In this document: positions 37,363 through 46,839 of the stretch, in pieces
Layout: the number at the start of each line of letters is the position of its first letter
How positions within the stretch are numbered: the stretch's first letter is position 1
Assembly (NCBI GenBank): GCA_020431705.1
Contig: JAGQHQ010000006.1
Location: 1-64,000 of the forward strand
Length of the DNA: 64,000 nucleotides
DNA from: Candidatus Dependentiae bacterium
GTDB taxonomy: Bacteria; Babelota; Babeliae; Babelales; Vermiphilaceae
Direction of reading: 5' to 3'
The notes under the pieces: model-generated
Seen by the model: the letters and a program-made list of their open reading frames with translations, nothing else
The model's database searches: none
Told to the model about the DNA's origin: nothing
Made by a program: the position numbers and the translations under genes

Positions 37363-37454
37363 ACCATTAGAGTATGCTATCTTCCTTAAAACAAACCATG
37401 TAATACAGAAAAAAATTTGTACAATAAATAAACCGATTAAATAGTGAGCAAAAA

Positions 37455-37727
37455 ATGAAGCAAAAAACATTTATTACTGTTTTTGTTGGTGCCCATATCC
37501 TTTTTATCTTTCTACAAATACATAAGCATAGCCAAATAGTTAAGAATTCGTATACCAAACAAAAATTTGAACAAGAAAAAACACTACTTATAAAAAAGAA
37601 ACAGGCACTTACCCATCAACTATATGCATACAAAAATAAATCTGCTATCAAAGATTTTGCTACCAAGAAACTCGGTATGCAACCACTGCGACTCAGCCAA
37701 ATAAAAACATTAACGAGTGCTGGATAA
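37455..37727 (+). CDS. ftsL: FtsL/DivIC-like cell-division protein
   Basis: 90 residues: a short cytoplasmic start, one transmembrane segment (about 7-23), a coiled coil (about 30-65) and a C-terminal KDFATKKLGMQPL motif. This layout and the A-x-x-L-G-M ending are those of FtsL/FtsB/DivIC septum proteins. The gene lies four bases upstream of ftsI, the standard place of ftsL in division clusters. It would hold FtsI in the divisome. Sequence conservation in this family is low, so position carries much of the call. Confidence 0.72.
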   Translation: MKQKTFITVFVGAHILFIFLQIHKHSQIVKNSYTKQKFEQEKTLLIKKKQALTHQLYAYKNKSAIKDFATKKLGMQPLRLSQIKTLTSAG

Positions 37728-37731
37728 GACA

Positions 37732-39390
37732 ATGACAAACGGCTATAAGATTCGTACCACGTTTGTTTTTCTATTATTCTGCGCTTTGTATAGCATCATT
37801 ATTTTTAATTTATATCTAGTGCAAATCACCCAAAGCACTTTTTTTGCACGTCTTGGGCATAAACAATATAATTTTGCGATTACAACACATCCTCCACGTG
37901 CACCAATTTACGATAGAAGCGGTAAAAAAATTGCGCTCAATAGAGATGTACTTACTGCATTTATTATGCCCAATAAACTAGAACAACCCAAAAAACTTAT
38001 TGCTTTTTTAAGTCAACATTTTCCTCATACAATACAAAAACTTGAGCAACACAGAAAAAAAAGTTTCATGTATATACAACGCCGTTTGAATGCACAACAA
38101 ATTGCTGCAATAAAAAATAGCAATGTACCAGATATACATTTATTACAAGAACCAAATAGAATGTATCCAATTCCTTCAGCTGCATGTATTACTGGCATCA
38201 CTGACATCGATAACAATGGTGTATGCGGTATTGAGTTAATCTGCAATACTCAATTGGCCGGAACACCAACAACCCATCAATTACAAAAAGATGCGCGTTC
38301 AGGACATTTCTATTTTACAAAAGAAACACGGGTCAGCGGTAAAGCGGGTACACCAGTTACTCTTACTATTGATGGTAATCTTCAATTCTTAGCCCAAGAA
38401 GAACTTAATAAAACGGTAAAAATCTTTAATGCACCTGAAGGCGCAGTAATTATTATCAATCCAGCCAATGGCCATATTCACGCAATGGTACAATATCCTG
38501 ACTTTGATCCAGAAAATCGTAATATCATAGCAGCTGTACATACTAAAAATAAAATATCAACTGAAGCATATGAACTTGGCTCTGTTATGAAAATTTGTAC
38601 CGCACTTGCCGCGCTTGAAGAAGGAGTCATTACACTTAATGAAGAAATCGATTGCCATAATAAAAAAACAAGTTATATTGACGGTAGAAAAATAAATACC
38701 GTTATCGCACAAGACATCGTTCCTTTTTGGGATGTTATTGCGCGTTCAAATAATATTGGCATTGCACAAGTTGCTAAACGATTAGACCATTTATTATACA
38801 ATCATTATAAACGCCTAGGATTTGGTGAAAAAACTGGTATCCCTATCGCTGGTGAGCAAGCCGGTTTTGTTAATCCACCGCACAATTGGTCTAAACAATC
38901 TATTTTTTCTTTATCATATGGTTATGAAATTCGTGCAACGTTACTACAACTTGCACGTGCGTTTTGTATTATTGCTAATGATGGCTATGCTGTTGAACCA
39001 AAGCTAATTATAGAGCCCTTAGTAAAAGGATCTCTACAAACATTAATAGACATGCCAGAAAAAAAGCGACTTTATAGCCAAAAAGCAATTGAAGATATAA
39101 AAATAATTTTACACAAAACAACGCAGGAAGGCAGCGGACGTAAAGCACACATTAAAGGTTATAATATCATGACAAAAACTGGTTCGGCAAATTTACTTAT
39201 CGATGGTATATATGACCATAATAAAAGTATCTTTACCTGTGCTGGCATTGTAGAAAAAGGTGATTATAAACGCGTAATTGTTACGTTTATAAAAGAACCA
39301 CAATGCAAACAAGTATATGCCTCTACCGTTGCGGCACCACTCTTTGAACAAGTTGCACAAAAAATGTTAATTCATGATAAAATTCTTTAA
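37732..39390 (+). CDS. ftsI: Peptidoglycan D,D-transpeptidase FtsI (class B penicillin-binding protein)
   Basis: About 552 residues. One N-terminal membrane anchor (about 7-30), a PBP dimerisation domain (RAPIYDRSGKKIALN near 56) and a transpeptidase domain with S-V-M-K (Ser284, Lys287), S-N-N (near 339) and K-T-G (near 482). It cross-links septal peptidoglycan in the periplasm. All catalytic motifs are intact, so the cell should make peptidoglycan and be sensitive to beta-lactams in principle. ATG 37732 is chosen; a GTG 15 bases upstream would overlap ftsL. The aldolase gene follows 18 bases later. Confidence 0.94.
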   Translation: MTNGYKIRTTFVFLLFCALYSIIIFNLYLVQITQSTFFARLGHKQYNFAITTHPPRAPIYDRSGKKIALNRDVLTAFIMPNKLEQPKKLIAFLSQHFPHTIQKLEQHRKKSFMYIQRRLNAQQIAAIKNSNVPDIHLLQEPNRMYPIPSAACITGITDIDNNGVCGIELICNTQLAGTPTTHQLQKDARSGHFYFTKETRVSGKAGTPVTLTIDGNLQFLAQEELNKTVKIFNAPEGAVIIINPANGHIHAMVQYPDFDPENRNIIAAVHTKNKISTEAYELGSVMKICTALAALEEGVITLNEEIDCHNKKTSYIDGRKINTVIAQDIVPFWDVIARSNNIGIAQVAKRLDHLLYNHYKRLGFGEKTGIPIAGEQAGFVNPPHNWSKQSIFSLSYGYEIRATLLQLARAFCIIANDGYAVEPKLIIEPLVKGSLQTLIDMPEKKRLYSQKAIEDIKIILHKTTQEGSGRKAHIKGYNIMTKTGSANLLIDGIYDHNKSIFTCAGIVEKGDYKRVIVTFIKEPQCKQVYASTVAAPLFEQVAQKMLIHDKIL

Positions 39391-39408
39391 TTGTTAATGG
39401 AAAAAATA

Positions 39409-40323
39409 ATGACTACACAATATACCGTTAAAGTACCAGCAGATGTACCAAAACAAAAACATCAAACATACATAGAGAATTATAAGATTATTACTAAACA
39501 AACCGACAACTTGTTGTTATTTGCATATGATCAAAAAATAGAACATCTAAATGATGATTTTTATGGCAAAAGTATTCACCCTGATGCGGCAAGTCCATTA
39601 CATGCATTTGAAATTGCACAACATGAAGCAGCTGGCGCGTTTGCAACTCATTTAGGCTTGATTGCACGCTATGGTAGCGATTATAAAAACATTAACTACA
39701 TTGTTAAGTTGAATGGTAAAACAAACTTAATACACAAAGATCTGTTGGATCCTGTTAATGCACCATTATATACTGTTAATGATGTAGTTACCTTCGCAAT
39801 CAATAGCGGCTTGCATATCCGCGGTGTTGGTATAACCCTCTATTTGGGAAGTATATATGAAAGAGAAATGCTTGGCTTTGCTGCACAACAAATCTTACAT
39901 GCACACCAACATGGCTTAATTACTACTTTATGGGTATATCCACGCGGAAAAAGTATCAGCAATCCTACCGACCCAATGATTATTGCTGGCGCTGCAGGTA
40001 TTGCCAATAGTTTGGGTAGTGACTTTGTTAAGCTACAGTCCCCACAAGCAATAAATGACAAAACAAGCTCGCAATGGCTTAAAGTTGCAGCGCAAGCAGC
40101 TGGTAATACAAAAATTATTTGTTCTGGCGGTGCACAGAAAGAGCTAGAATTACTTTTACAGGACGTACACAATCATATACACCTTGGTGGTATTGCTGGC
40201 AGTGCTATAGGAAGAAATATTTTTCAGCATTCGCAAAAAAAAGCTTTAACCACGATACATGCACTTGCAAGAATTATATATGAACGTAAGACAGTAGAAC
40301 AAACACTAAGTTTGGCTCAATAA
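39409..40323 (+). CDS. fbaB: Class I fructose-bisphosphate aldolase (DhnA/FbaB type)
   Basis: 304 residues. LLLFAYDQKIEHLN near 34-47, SGLHIRGVGITLYLGS near 130-145, WVYPRG near 176 and FVKLQSP near 205 (the lysine there is the expected Schiff base) are those of DhnA/FbaB-type class I aldolases. The closing strand ICSGGAQKE and phosphate-binding GGIAGSAIGRNIF also match. It interconverts fructose 1,6-bisphosphate with two triose phosphates. ATG 39409 is preferred over ATG 39397 because it has GGAA at the right distance. Probably co-transcribed with ftsI; the two have no functional link I can name. Confidence 0.9.
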   Translation: MTTQYTVKVPADVPKQKHQTYIENYKIITKQTDNLLLFAYDQKIEHLNDDFYGKSIHPDAASPLHAFEIAQHEAAGAFATHLGLIARYGSDYKNINYIVKLNGKTNLIHKDLLDPVNAPLYTVNDVVTFAINSGLHIRGVGITLYLGSIYEREMLGFAAQQILHAHQHGLITTLWVYPRGKSISNPTDPMIIAGAAGIANSLGSDFVKLQSPQAINDKTSSQWLKVAAQAAGNTKIICSGGAQKELELLLQDVHNHIHLGGIAGSAIGRNIFQHSQKKALTTIHALARIIYERKTVEQTLSLAQ

Positions 40324-40330
40324 TAAGCAT

Positions 40331-42373
40331 TTATACTGCTACATGCTGCTGCTCAGTATCTCTTTTTTCTTTGTCATCAACAAGTATTTTCAGCTTATCT
40401 TTTAGCTCAGTAAACTGTTCTTGCAGTTTTTGCTCATCATCAATAGCTTGTTTTTCTAATGTATTAAACTGTGCTAAATATTTTTCTGCTGCCTTTTCAT
40501 CCAGTAGTATAAAGCTACGTATTGAAGGCTCTTTGCAATCTTCTACTTTACGTGCATATGAGCAAAACACTTTACCATCTTTTGTCTCAAACACCATACG
40601 TACCAACGGCTTACTTTTTTGAATCAGTATAACATTACGTAGTATTACCTTTTCTTCAGTTGCATTTATTGCTTTAGCAAGTGGACTTTCTGGATCATTT
40701 GCTAATACAAGCTCTTTAAACAAAAAAAGAACATCAAAAGTCTGATCACCAAATGGCCAGAAGCTACTAATTATATCTTCTACATGAATACATGATGCAT
40801 CTAATTTTTCAAATACGTGAACCGCTCTACCACCCATAACGGATAATAATCCAACTATAGTACTATCAATGCGGGACTTATTCATAATAACAGGCACATA
40901 TATATATGGGGTATTTATTAATGCTACCTTTTTTTCAGATATATCTATAGAGCCACCAGATACCTTTTTTAGCATAACAAGCTTGGTATCAATAGTTTGA
41001 TACGTATTGTATGGATACAAAAGCACAAAGTTCTTTTTACCTGCAAATCGTACCCAAGGGATATTACATAGCATATGAGGAGCTATATCACTAATAATAA
41101 CCTCACGCAGTTCTGCTGCATCACGTACAGAAATAATTTTTTCAAAAAACGCACCAAAATGTGCTGAGCTTCTAAAGCGTAATTGAGGAATTCCTTGCTG
41201 CTCGTCCCACATAATGGAATCTACACAAAGAAGTCCATTTTTATCAAAAATAACAGGAAAGCACCATGTAGTAATACTAGCTACATCAGATATACAGTCT
41301 GTTACAATTGTGTATGAATAACAATCGGCCACATCACCTGTTGTATATGGAGTTTTCAAATGCATACCGCCAGCATAACAAGTGCTATACATTAGAAACT
41401 TCGTGATAATATCGTGTTCTAAAAACTGTAAAAAATTTTTAAATTCTTCTACAGATAAATCAGCTATTATGTCACACTTTGTTTTTACAGCTCCTGGACT
41501 ATTATAACCATGCCCTGATAGATATATAATCCAACTAGAGGTCTCTTGTTCAGTATCATTTTTGGTAACAAATATCGAACGCAACGTATTAATAAAAGTA
41601 CCAGGCTCTCTTTCATAGTCACCCAAAAGTTCTGAAGTCAAACAACTGTCTAAAATCAAATCCTTATCTAAATGATCAACTTTTAATCCAAGAATACGTT
41701 CTTTCTCGGTTATATATTCAATATCACCATTTCCTAATTGTTCTGTAGGAAGTGCTGTTAAAACCTCTTGCGGCACTAATAATCGAAAATCCTTATTAAT
41801 TTTATAAACAGACCACTCTGACGCATTAAAATACGTCAAATAATATGGAAGTAGCTTTTGAATATATGAACACATATCATTATGAAGTAACATATTGTTC
41901 TTACGTAATTTATCAGCAGCTTCCGGACTAAAAAACTCATTATTAATACAATCAACAACCATAGAGCGATGATGTAACATATCATCGCACGAGTCAGTAT
42001 TAAGCATTTTTGATAGCTCTACTAAACGCTCTTCTAGCGCGGTAAGATATGAAAGCGCACTGCACTCAGCAGTACCATTTACATTACCTAAAATCCGTAG
42101 TTCATTCAATTTTTCCAAAAATATTTGCCATACCGGGGTACTTATCAGACAAATCTGCTTCTCTTTAATAGCACTGATAAGCTTCACCTGAATAGGCTTT
42201 ATTTCACTGACACCATCTTCAAAAATACCCTGCTCAAGAAGCACTACAATACTACGAGTTCGACAACCATAACTTTTATTTTTTTCTAAAGAAAATAAAA
42301 GCATAGAGCAGAAAAATGGAACTAACGTAAAAGTAAATAAAAGTTTCTTTGTAAGCATACAAAATCGAAACAT
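40331..42373 (-). CDS. Exported caspase-like (clan CD) cysteine peptidase candidate
   Basis: About 680 residues. An N-terminal hydrophobic signal (about 8-30) precedes a helical region. The clan CD dyad is visible: a strand ending SSWIIYLSGHG (His about 288) and, 44 residues later, FLMYSTCYAGG (Cys about 332). Each is a hydrophobic strand followed by the catalytic residue, as in caspases, gingipains and C13 peptidases. A C-terminal coiled coil (about 630-675) follows. A segment near 520 (VGLLSVMGGRAVHVF) recurs in the protein at 49031. Substrate and host or self target unknown. Start ATG 42373; ATG 42358 is an alternative that still keeps the signal. Tail-to-tail with the aldolase, seven bases apart. 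Confidence 0.68.
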   Translation of the reverse strand: MFRFCMLTKKLLFTFTLVPFFCSMLLFSLEKNKSYGCRTRSIVVLLEQGIFEDGVSEIKPIQVKLISAIKEKQICLISTPVWQIFLEKLNELRILGNVNGTAECSALSYLTALEERLVELSKMLNTDSCDDMLHHRSMVVDCINNEFFSPEAADKLRKNNMLLHNDMCSYIQKLLPYYLTYFNASEWSVYKINKDFRLLVPQEVLTALPTEQLGNGDIEYITEKERILGLKVDHLDKDLILDSCLTSELLGDYEREPGTFINTLRSIFVTKNDTEQETSSWIIYLSGHGYNSPGAVKTKCDIIADLSVEEFKNFLQFLEHDIITKFLMYSTCYAGGMHLKTPYTTGDVADCYSYTIVTDCISDVASITTWCFPVIFDKNGLLCVDSIMWDEQQGIPQLRFRSSAHFGAFFEKIISVRDAAELREVIISDIAPHMLCNIPWVRFAGKKNFVLLYPYNTYQTIDTKLVMLKKVSGGSIDISEKKVALINTPYIYVPVIMNKSRIDSTIVGLLSVMGGRAVHVFEKLDASCIHVEDIISSFWPFGDQTFDVLFLFKELVLANDPESPLAKAINATEEKVILRNVILIQKSKPLVRMVFETKDGKVFCSYARKVEDCKEPSIRSFILLDEKAAEKYLAQFNTLEKQAIDDEQKLQEQFTELKDKLKILVDDKEKRDTEQQHVAV

Positions 42374-42609
42374 GTACACTATCCACTACATTATCATGAA
42401 ATTATTGAATTCTTGCTTCTAATAATATCAAATTTAATAAAAAAATCAATTTAAATAAGTTCAAATAAAAATATATCGCTCTGATTGATAGATTATTACT
42501 TCAGCCTGTAAAAACAAGTTATTACTAAGAATAATAAGCTTTGGCTTGTCATTATATTCAACCTATCCTAAGCTACATGATATACAGAGTATAAAAAAGG
42601 ACTCTTAAT

Positions 42610-44097
42610 ATGAAAAAATATAGTATCATTGTTTTATTGCTTATAATAATCAACACGCATGCTCGATCGAGCATAGAACGTAACAGTCAGACCTTTATGA
42701 CAACTCGCCCTATTAATCAAAATATTGCTGCTACACAATCAGGCTGGCACACTATTTTGTACAATAAGCCTGGCAAAAATAAAATAAGTTTTCAGTGTTA
42801 TAGTATCTACCAAGCATCAATTGATAGTAAAAAAAACGCCCGTTATTTTTTGCCATTTGAATGTAAAAATGAACTCCTTGTTACGGGAGATCAATCTTCA
42901 AATGTAAAAAATCGTGATATCAGAGCTGAATGGCTTGGTATCAATAACTCAGAGTTTAGTGGTAAATTTAGCATCGACCCTCATCAAAAACAAATGGCTA
43001 TTTTCTTAGAAGCAAATAAAGATTTAAATAGTATCATCGAAAGTAGCTTTTTTGAAAACATGTGGTTAAGCATTAATGTACCAGTTGTTGCAGTAGAAAA
43101 TGATCTACGCATAAAGCAATTTGATATTATAAATCGAGCACAAACCTTTCCAGAAGATATTATTGAAGCACTTTGCAGAAAACAGTTGCGCTTTTCTCGT
43201 ATCGCAAAAAACGGCAGAAATGATTTGGGTATTGCAGAAATTAATATTAAGCTCGGCCGTACATATCTTGCTCAAGACAACTTTGAGGTTATTTACTATA
43301 GTGGCTTACGCATACCTGGATCGCATGCACAAAATGCACACTTTTTATTTGATTCATATCTTGGCAATAACAAACATTTTGGTTTTCAAACTGGCGTACA
43401 TTTTCAAATCAACTTAAGTCATGAAACAAGCTATTTTACCGGCTGCTTTTTTGCAAACCTTGAAACTACTTTTTTTATTCGTAATGAGCAACTGCGTACA
43501 TTTGATTTAAAAAATAAACCATGGAGCCGATATATGCTACTCAATCGAAAAGGTGGCCCGCCAGATCAAAATATTCCTGCAACAAAAATTTTTACCCTAA
43601 GAACACAAGTAAAACCATACAATATAGTTGAGTTATCTACTGGTTGGCGCATTAAAATAAACTCAATTGAAGCAGAATTTGGCTATGATTTATGGGCACA
43701 CGGTAATGAAGATCTAGAATGTGTTTGCACATTCGAAGAAGTATATGGTATTGCGGGAAACGGAGCTAACATGCTAGGGTTAGCAAGATCCGCAAGCCAG
43801 AGTACCATAACTACCCGCGCAGAGAATGATATGATACAACAAACAATCTGCAATGATAATCAGCTGCAATGCGAAAATATTGAAACATTCATTACCATTG
43901 ATAGAAATGATCTTGACATAAAATCGGCTGGTGCACGTGCTGCCATAAATCATAAATTTCATGCTGCACTTTCATATGTCGCTCATGGCAAAAACACAGA
44001 AGGTTGTATAACTATCGGCGCATTATATGAATACCCTCAAAAAAATACAGCGCTGGAACTCTGGGCGTTTTGGATCAAATGTGGAGTATCATTTTAA
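42610..44097 (+). CDS. Probable outer-membrane beta-barrel protein
   Basis: 495 residues, signal peptide about 1-19 and ATG 42610 with AAGGA. The C-terminal two thirds are a run of amphipathic strands ended by aromatic residues (for example ELSTGWRIKINSIEAEFGYDLWAHG), and the protein ends ELWAFWIKCGVSF, with a terminal phenylalanine as in BamA-folded barrels. I place it as an outer-membrane barrel of unknown family. It is divergent from the caspase-like gene and tail-to-tail with the Cys-rich gene. Possible role: porin or surface contact, by inference only. Confidence 0.7.
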   Translation: MKKYSIIVLLLIIINTHARSSIERNSQTFMTTRPINQNIAATQSGWHTILYNKPGKNKISFQCYSIYQASIDSKKNARYFLPFECKNELLVTGDQSSNVKNRDIRAEWLGINNSEFSGKFSIDPHQKQMAIFLEANKDLNSIIESSFFENMWLSINVPVVAVENDLRIKQFDIINRAQTFPEDIIEALCRKQLRFSRIAKNGRNDLGIAEINIKLGRTYLAQDNFEVIYYSGLRIPGSHAQNAHFLFDSYLGNNKHFGFQTGVHFQINLSHETSYFTGCFFANLETTFFIRNEQLRTFDLKNKPWSRYMLLNRKGGPPDQNIPATKIFTLRTQVKPYNIVELSTGWRIKINSIEAEFGYDLWAHGNEDLECVCTFEEVYGIAGNGANMLGLARSASQSTITTRAENDMIQQTICNDNQLQCENIETFITIDRNDLDIKSAGARAAINHKFHAALSYVAHGKNTEGCITIGALYEYPQKNTALELWAFWIKCGVSF

Positions 44098-44104
44098 AAA
44101 AAAT

Positions 44105-44284
44105 TTAACTATCAATGCACGATTCAACGCATAACTCTTTGCATATATTGCAACACCCTTTACAGGTTTTTTCACAGTTATATTGACCTTGTTCACGCAT
44201 AGCTAAACACTCTGATACACATGACTTTTTGCACCCATCACAACTACTAATACACATTACTTGGCACGCCTTATTGTGATCCAT
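44105..44284 (-). CDS. Very Cys-rich 59-residue protein, possible metal-binding
   Basis: ATG 44284 to TAA 44105, 59 residues with 13 cysteines (positions 7, 11, 15, 18, 22, 26, 37, 41, 44, 45, 48, 52, 56). AGGGGATAAGGT gives a good Shine-Dalgarno before the ATG. The Cys spacing is almost all C-x3-C or C-x2-C in two blocks divided by AMREQGQYN, as for two helices lined with thiols. This recalls DUF326/Csp-type copper-storage proteins, though it is half their length, and metallothioneins. No signal peptide, so probably cytoplasmic. Metal binding is inference. Its length falls below common gene-calling cut-offs. Confidence 0.72.
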   Translation of the reverse strand: MDHNKACQVMCISSCDGCKKSCVSECLAMREQGQYNCEKTCKGCCNICKELCVESCIDS

Positions 44285-44492
44285 ACCTTATCCCCTATTT
44301 TTGTGCGGTTTTTACCTTGAATCTATTACTTCTAGTGTAGTAAAAAAAATTACAAATAGGCAAGAGTGGAGTGCGTTTAAATTACACATAAACATCAATT
44401 TAATGATTTACAGGCAACATCAAAACAACAATAAAAATAGACCTTAGTTTTAAACTATTATTCGCATTGAACCTATTATATGTGCACCCCAA

Positions 44493-44521
44493 TTGATTAT
44501 TTTTGTAAAAAAGCCTATATT
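44493..44521 (+). promoter_or_regulatory. Predicted promoter for the 44571 gene
   Basis: TTGATT (44493-44498), 17-base spacer, TATATT (44516-44521). The leader would be about 43 bases and places the start at ATG 44571 behind AAGGGGG. Confidence 0.5.
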
Positions 44522-44570
44522 TAAAAAGACAATTAGTATGATCAAAGTTAATAAAAGGGGGTTTGTTCCT

Positions 44571-45464
44571 ATGCGTTTATTAGCTTTTTCCATCATTTTA
44601 TGTACTGCAGTCCTGTATTCACATACGGAAGACACATTACCCGATGACAAAGAAACCCCACAATATGCCGCTAAAGATACCCGCCATTCTAACATTATTT
44701 TCACCTTAGAAAAGTTTTTGTTTGGTGTAGATAGTAAAGCAGTAACAGACCGTCTTGGCTACATCAGTTTGGCTCGGTGTATCGGGTGGCTTAAAGCTGC
44801 ACAGTTGGCAATTCCCGGCATTACCGGTGCTAGCCAACAAGAAGAATTTTTTAATCTCCTTGCCAAAATACAGCTTCCTGAATTTAAAAAACATCAATCA
44901 ATACGCTATAGAGACAAAGAAATTCCCGATATTTTGTATCATTGCTGGCTTGGTACAACAGACAACAAAACATTGTTGAGAATATATCGTGCCAATATTA
45001 AACAAAATACAGAGCTTTATGATGTAGAAAAGAAAACATTATATAACGGCGCAGCACTAGCAACAACGGACTATCATACTATTTTGACACGCATAGATGA
45101 TGGTATTGAGCTTGTTAAACAGTTAAAAGAGAATACACAACACAAACTATATCTTATTTTAAATGGCAATAAAGAAATTGTTGCTACACTTAAAAAAGAG
45201 CACACCGATGTTTTTGATTTATTTGATGAAGTAATTACTTCATCTGAAGCACAAGCAATCAACACACAAAAAGAAATGTACCAGTACATAATGAAAGAGT
45301 ATAACCTTAACCCAGAAAATACCGTTGCTGTTATTACATTTAACTCAAACAAAAAGGCAGCATTACAGGCTGGTTTACAAATTATCAATGCTAAAAAACA
45401 ACAATTTGGCTATGCAGAAGAGCAACTGAAGAATATGGGATTATTCAAAAAATCAAAATCATAA
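44571..45464 (+). CDS. Exported protein with HAD-like C-terminal region, catalytic residues not apparent
   Basis: 297 residues. ATG 44571 has AAGGGGG nine bases upstream and gives a good signal peptide (MRLLAFSIILCTAVLYSHTED); an ATG at 44538 would spoil it. The C-terminal part reads like the second half of a HAD hydrolase: a strand with LILNGNKEIVATL, FDEVITSSEAQAINTQKEMYQYIMKEYNLNPENTVAVITFNSNKKAALQAG, split here by spacing of strand, helix and turn. The usual DxDxT at the start and the paired acidic residues at the end are missing. So it may be a non-catalytic HAD relative, or only similar by chance. Function unknown. Confidence 0.6.
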   Translation: MRLLAFSIILCTAVLYSHTEDTLPDDKETPQYAAKDTRHSNIIFTLEKFLFGVDSKAVTDRLGYISLARCIGWLKAAQLAIPGITGASQQEEFFNLLAKIQLPEFKKHQSIRYRDKEIPDILYHCWLGTTDNKTLLRIYRANIKQNTELYDVEKKTLYNGAALATTDYHTILTRIDDGIELVKQLKENTQHKLYLILNGNKEIVATLKKEHTDVFDLFDEVITSSEAQAINTQKEMYQYIMKEYNLNPENTVAVITFNSNKKAALQAGLQIINAKKQQFGYAEEQLKNMGLFKKSKS

Positions 45465-45469
45465 AAAAC

Positions 45470-46150
45470 TCATTTCATAACATATCGTCGCACAATCATG
45501 GGAAGTAATGCCAATAGTGCGAGCAAGCATAAAATAATAATTGCCGGCCACGACATAATATCATTGAGTGACTTAATCACATGCAATTGCCTACCTGCAA
45601 TAGCATAGATGAGTGTACCAGGTAAAATACCCACTGCTGTTGTCCACATATATGTCCATAAAGAAATAGGAATCACACCCGCAAAAAGATTAATAGCAAA
45701 CGTCGGAGTTATTGGTAATAGTTGTAACATCAATAAATAACTACTGCCATATTTTTTTATATCATCATTAAACATCTGAAGCGCATCTGCATATTTTTCT
45801 TGCACACGATTGCCAATTGCATACCGCACTACCAATAACATAATAGCACCGCCACATGTTGCACTCAATAGAACCAATAATGTCCCAATACTCACCCCAA
45901 ATAAAAATCCTGCAGCAAGTGTCAATAGTACAGTAATAGGTAGAAAAAGAAATGTTGCTGTTGTAAACAATGCACAAAAAATAAACACTGAAAAGACAAA
46001 ATATCTTTGTACAAAAAAATATAGTGCACTGGCATTTTGTTGTAATGTAGTAAGGGTAACAGCCTCAAATAAGCCCAAATAATATGCGATAAAGAAAACA
46101 AATAAAAAGAAAACAATTCCTGCAATATGCCACGTATAATTACGAACCAT
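45470..46150 (-). CDS. VTT-domain (TVP38/TMEM64, DedA-like) membrane protein, copy 3
   Basis: 226 residues with about six hydrophobic segments. The VTT domain is visible: LTLAAGFLFGVSIGTLLVLLSATCGG near 78, LLPITPTFAINLFAGVIPIS near 147 and GILPGTLIYAIAGRQL near 180. Family members act in lipid scrambling or ion handling in the membrane. The ATG at 46150 overlaps the stop of copy 2 by 11 bases, so they are translationally coupled. Last of three tandem paralogs behind the flavoprotein gene. Confidence 0.85.
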   Translation of the reverse strand: MVRNYTWHIAGIVFFLFVFFIAYYLGLFEAVTLTTLQQNASALYFFVQRYFVFSVFIFCALFTTATFLFLPITVLLTLAAGFLFGVSIGTLLVLLSATCGGAIMLLVVRYAIGNRVQEKYADALQMFNDDIKKYGSSYLLMLQLLPITPTFAINLFAGVIPISLWTYMWTTAVGILPGTLIYAIAGRQLHVIKSLNDIMSWPAIIILCLLALLALLPMIVRRYVMK

Positions 46151-46820
46151 AACCAACTCGTTTTAATAACGTCGGCAACAATGTAAGAAATGCAAAAAAA
46201 ATAAATGCAAGCAACACTGTCATAGAAAACACATCAGTAATCGAGGTAAGTGTACTCAATTGCCTACCCGCATAGGCATATATCAATGATACTGGCACAA
46301 TACCAATACTCGTTGTCCATACAAAATCAAATAGAGACACATCAGTTAAACTAATAGCTGCGTTAGCGATAGGGAAAGGAATAAAGGCGATTAAGCGCAA
46401 TAAAAGCAAATACCATACTCCGTTTTTTTGAATCGCTCGGTTGATTTTTTGTACATAATAAGCATACTTTTTGCGTATTATATCATATAATAAATAGCGT
46501 ACTAATAAAAAACCACATGTTGCACCAATGGTCGCACCAATGTTTGCATATAAAACACCTGCGGTTATTCCAAAAAAGAAACCACCGCTTAAGGTAAGCA
46601 GCGATGCAAAAGGTAATGAAAAAAAAATAGTAACAATATATAAACATATAAAAACTAGCACTGCTACAGTGTAATTATTTTGTATACTATTTTTTAAGTA
46701 GACACTGTTTTGTTGGATTACTGCTAAGTTTATGTAGCTTGTGATACCAGAAAAGTAGAAAACTATAATTAACACTATAAATATAAGTGTGATAATAATT
46801 TTATTATATACCTGCTTCAT
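46140..46820 (-). CDS. VTT-domain membrane protein, copy 2
   Basis: 226 residues, same plan as its neighbours: LTLSGGFFFGITAGVLYANIGATIGA, RLIAFIPFPIANAAISLTDVS and GIVPVSLIYAYAGRQLSTL. The mid-domain P-x-x-x-x-N-x-x-x-x segment is less like the others than the GRQL end, so this copy has diverged most. ATG 46820 has no obvious Shine-Dalgarno; the gene lies 19 bases after copy 1, so coupling may carry ribosomes over. Confidence 0.84.
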   Translation of the reverse strand: MKQVYNKIIITLIFIVLIIVFYFSGITSYINLAVIQQNSVYLKNSIQNNYTVAVLVFICLYIVTIFFSLPFASLLTLSGGFFFGITAGVLYANIGATIGATCGFLLVRYLLYDIIRKKYAYYVQKINRAIQKNGVWYLLLLRLIAFIPFPIANAAISLTDVSLFDFVWTTSIGIVPVSLIYAYAGRQLSTLTSITDVFSMTVLLAFIFFAFLTLLPTLLKRVGYGS

Positions 46821-46839
46821 TTGTTGCACATTTTTATGC

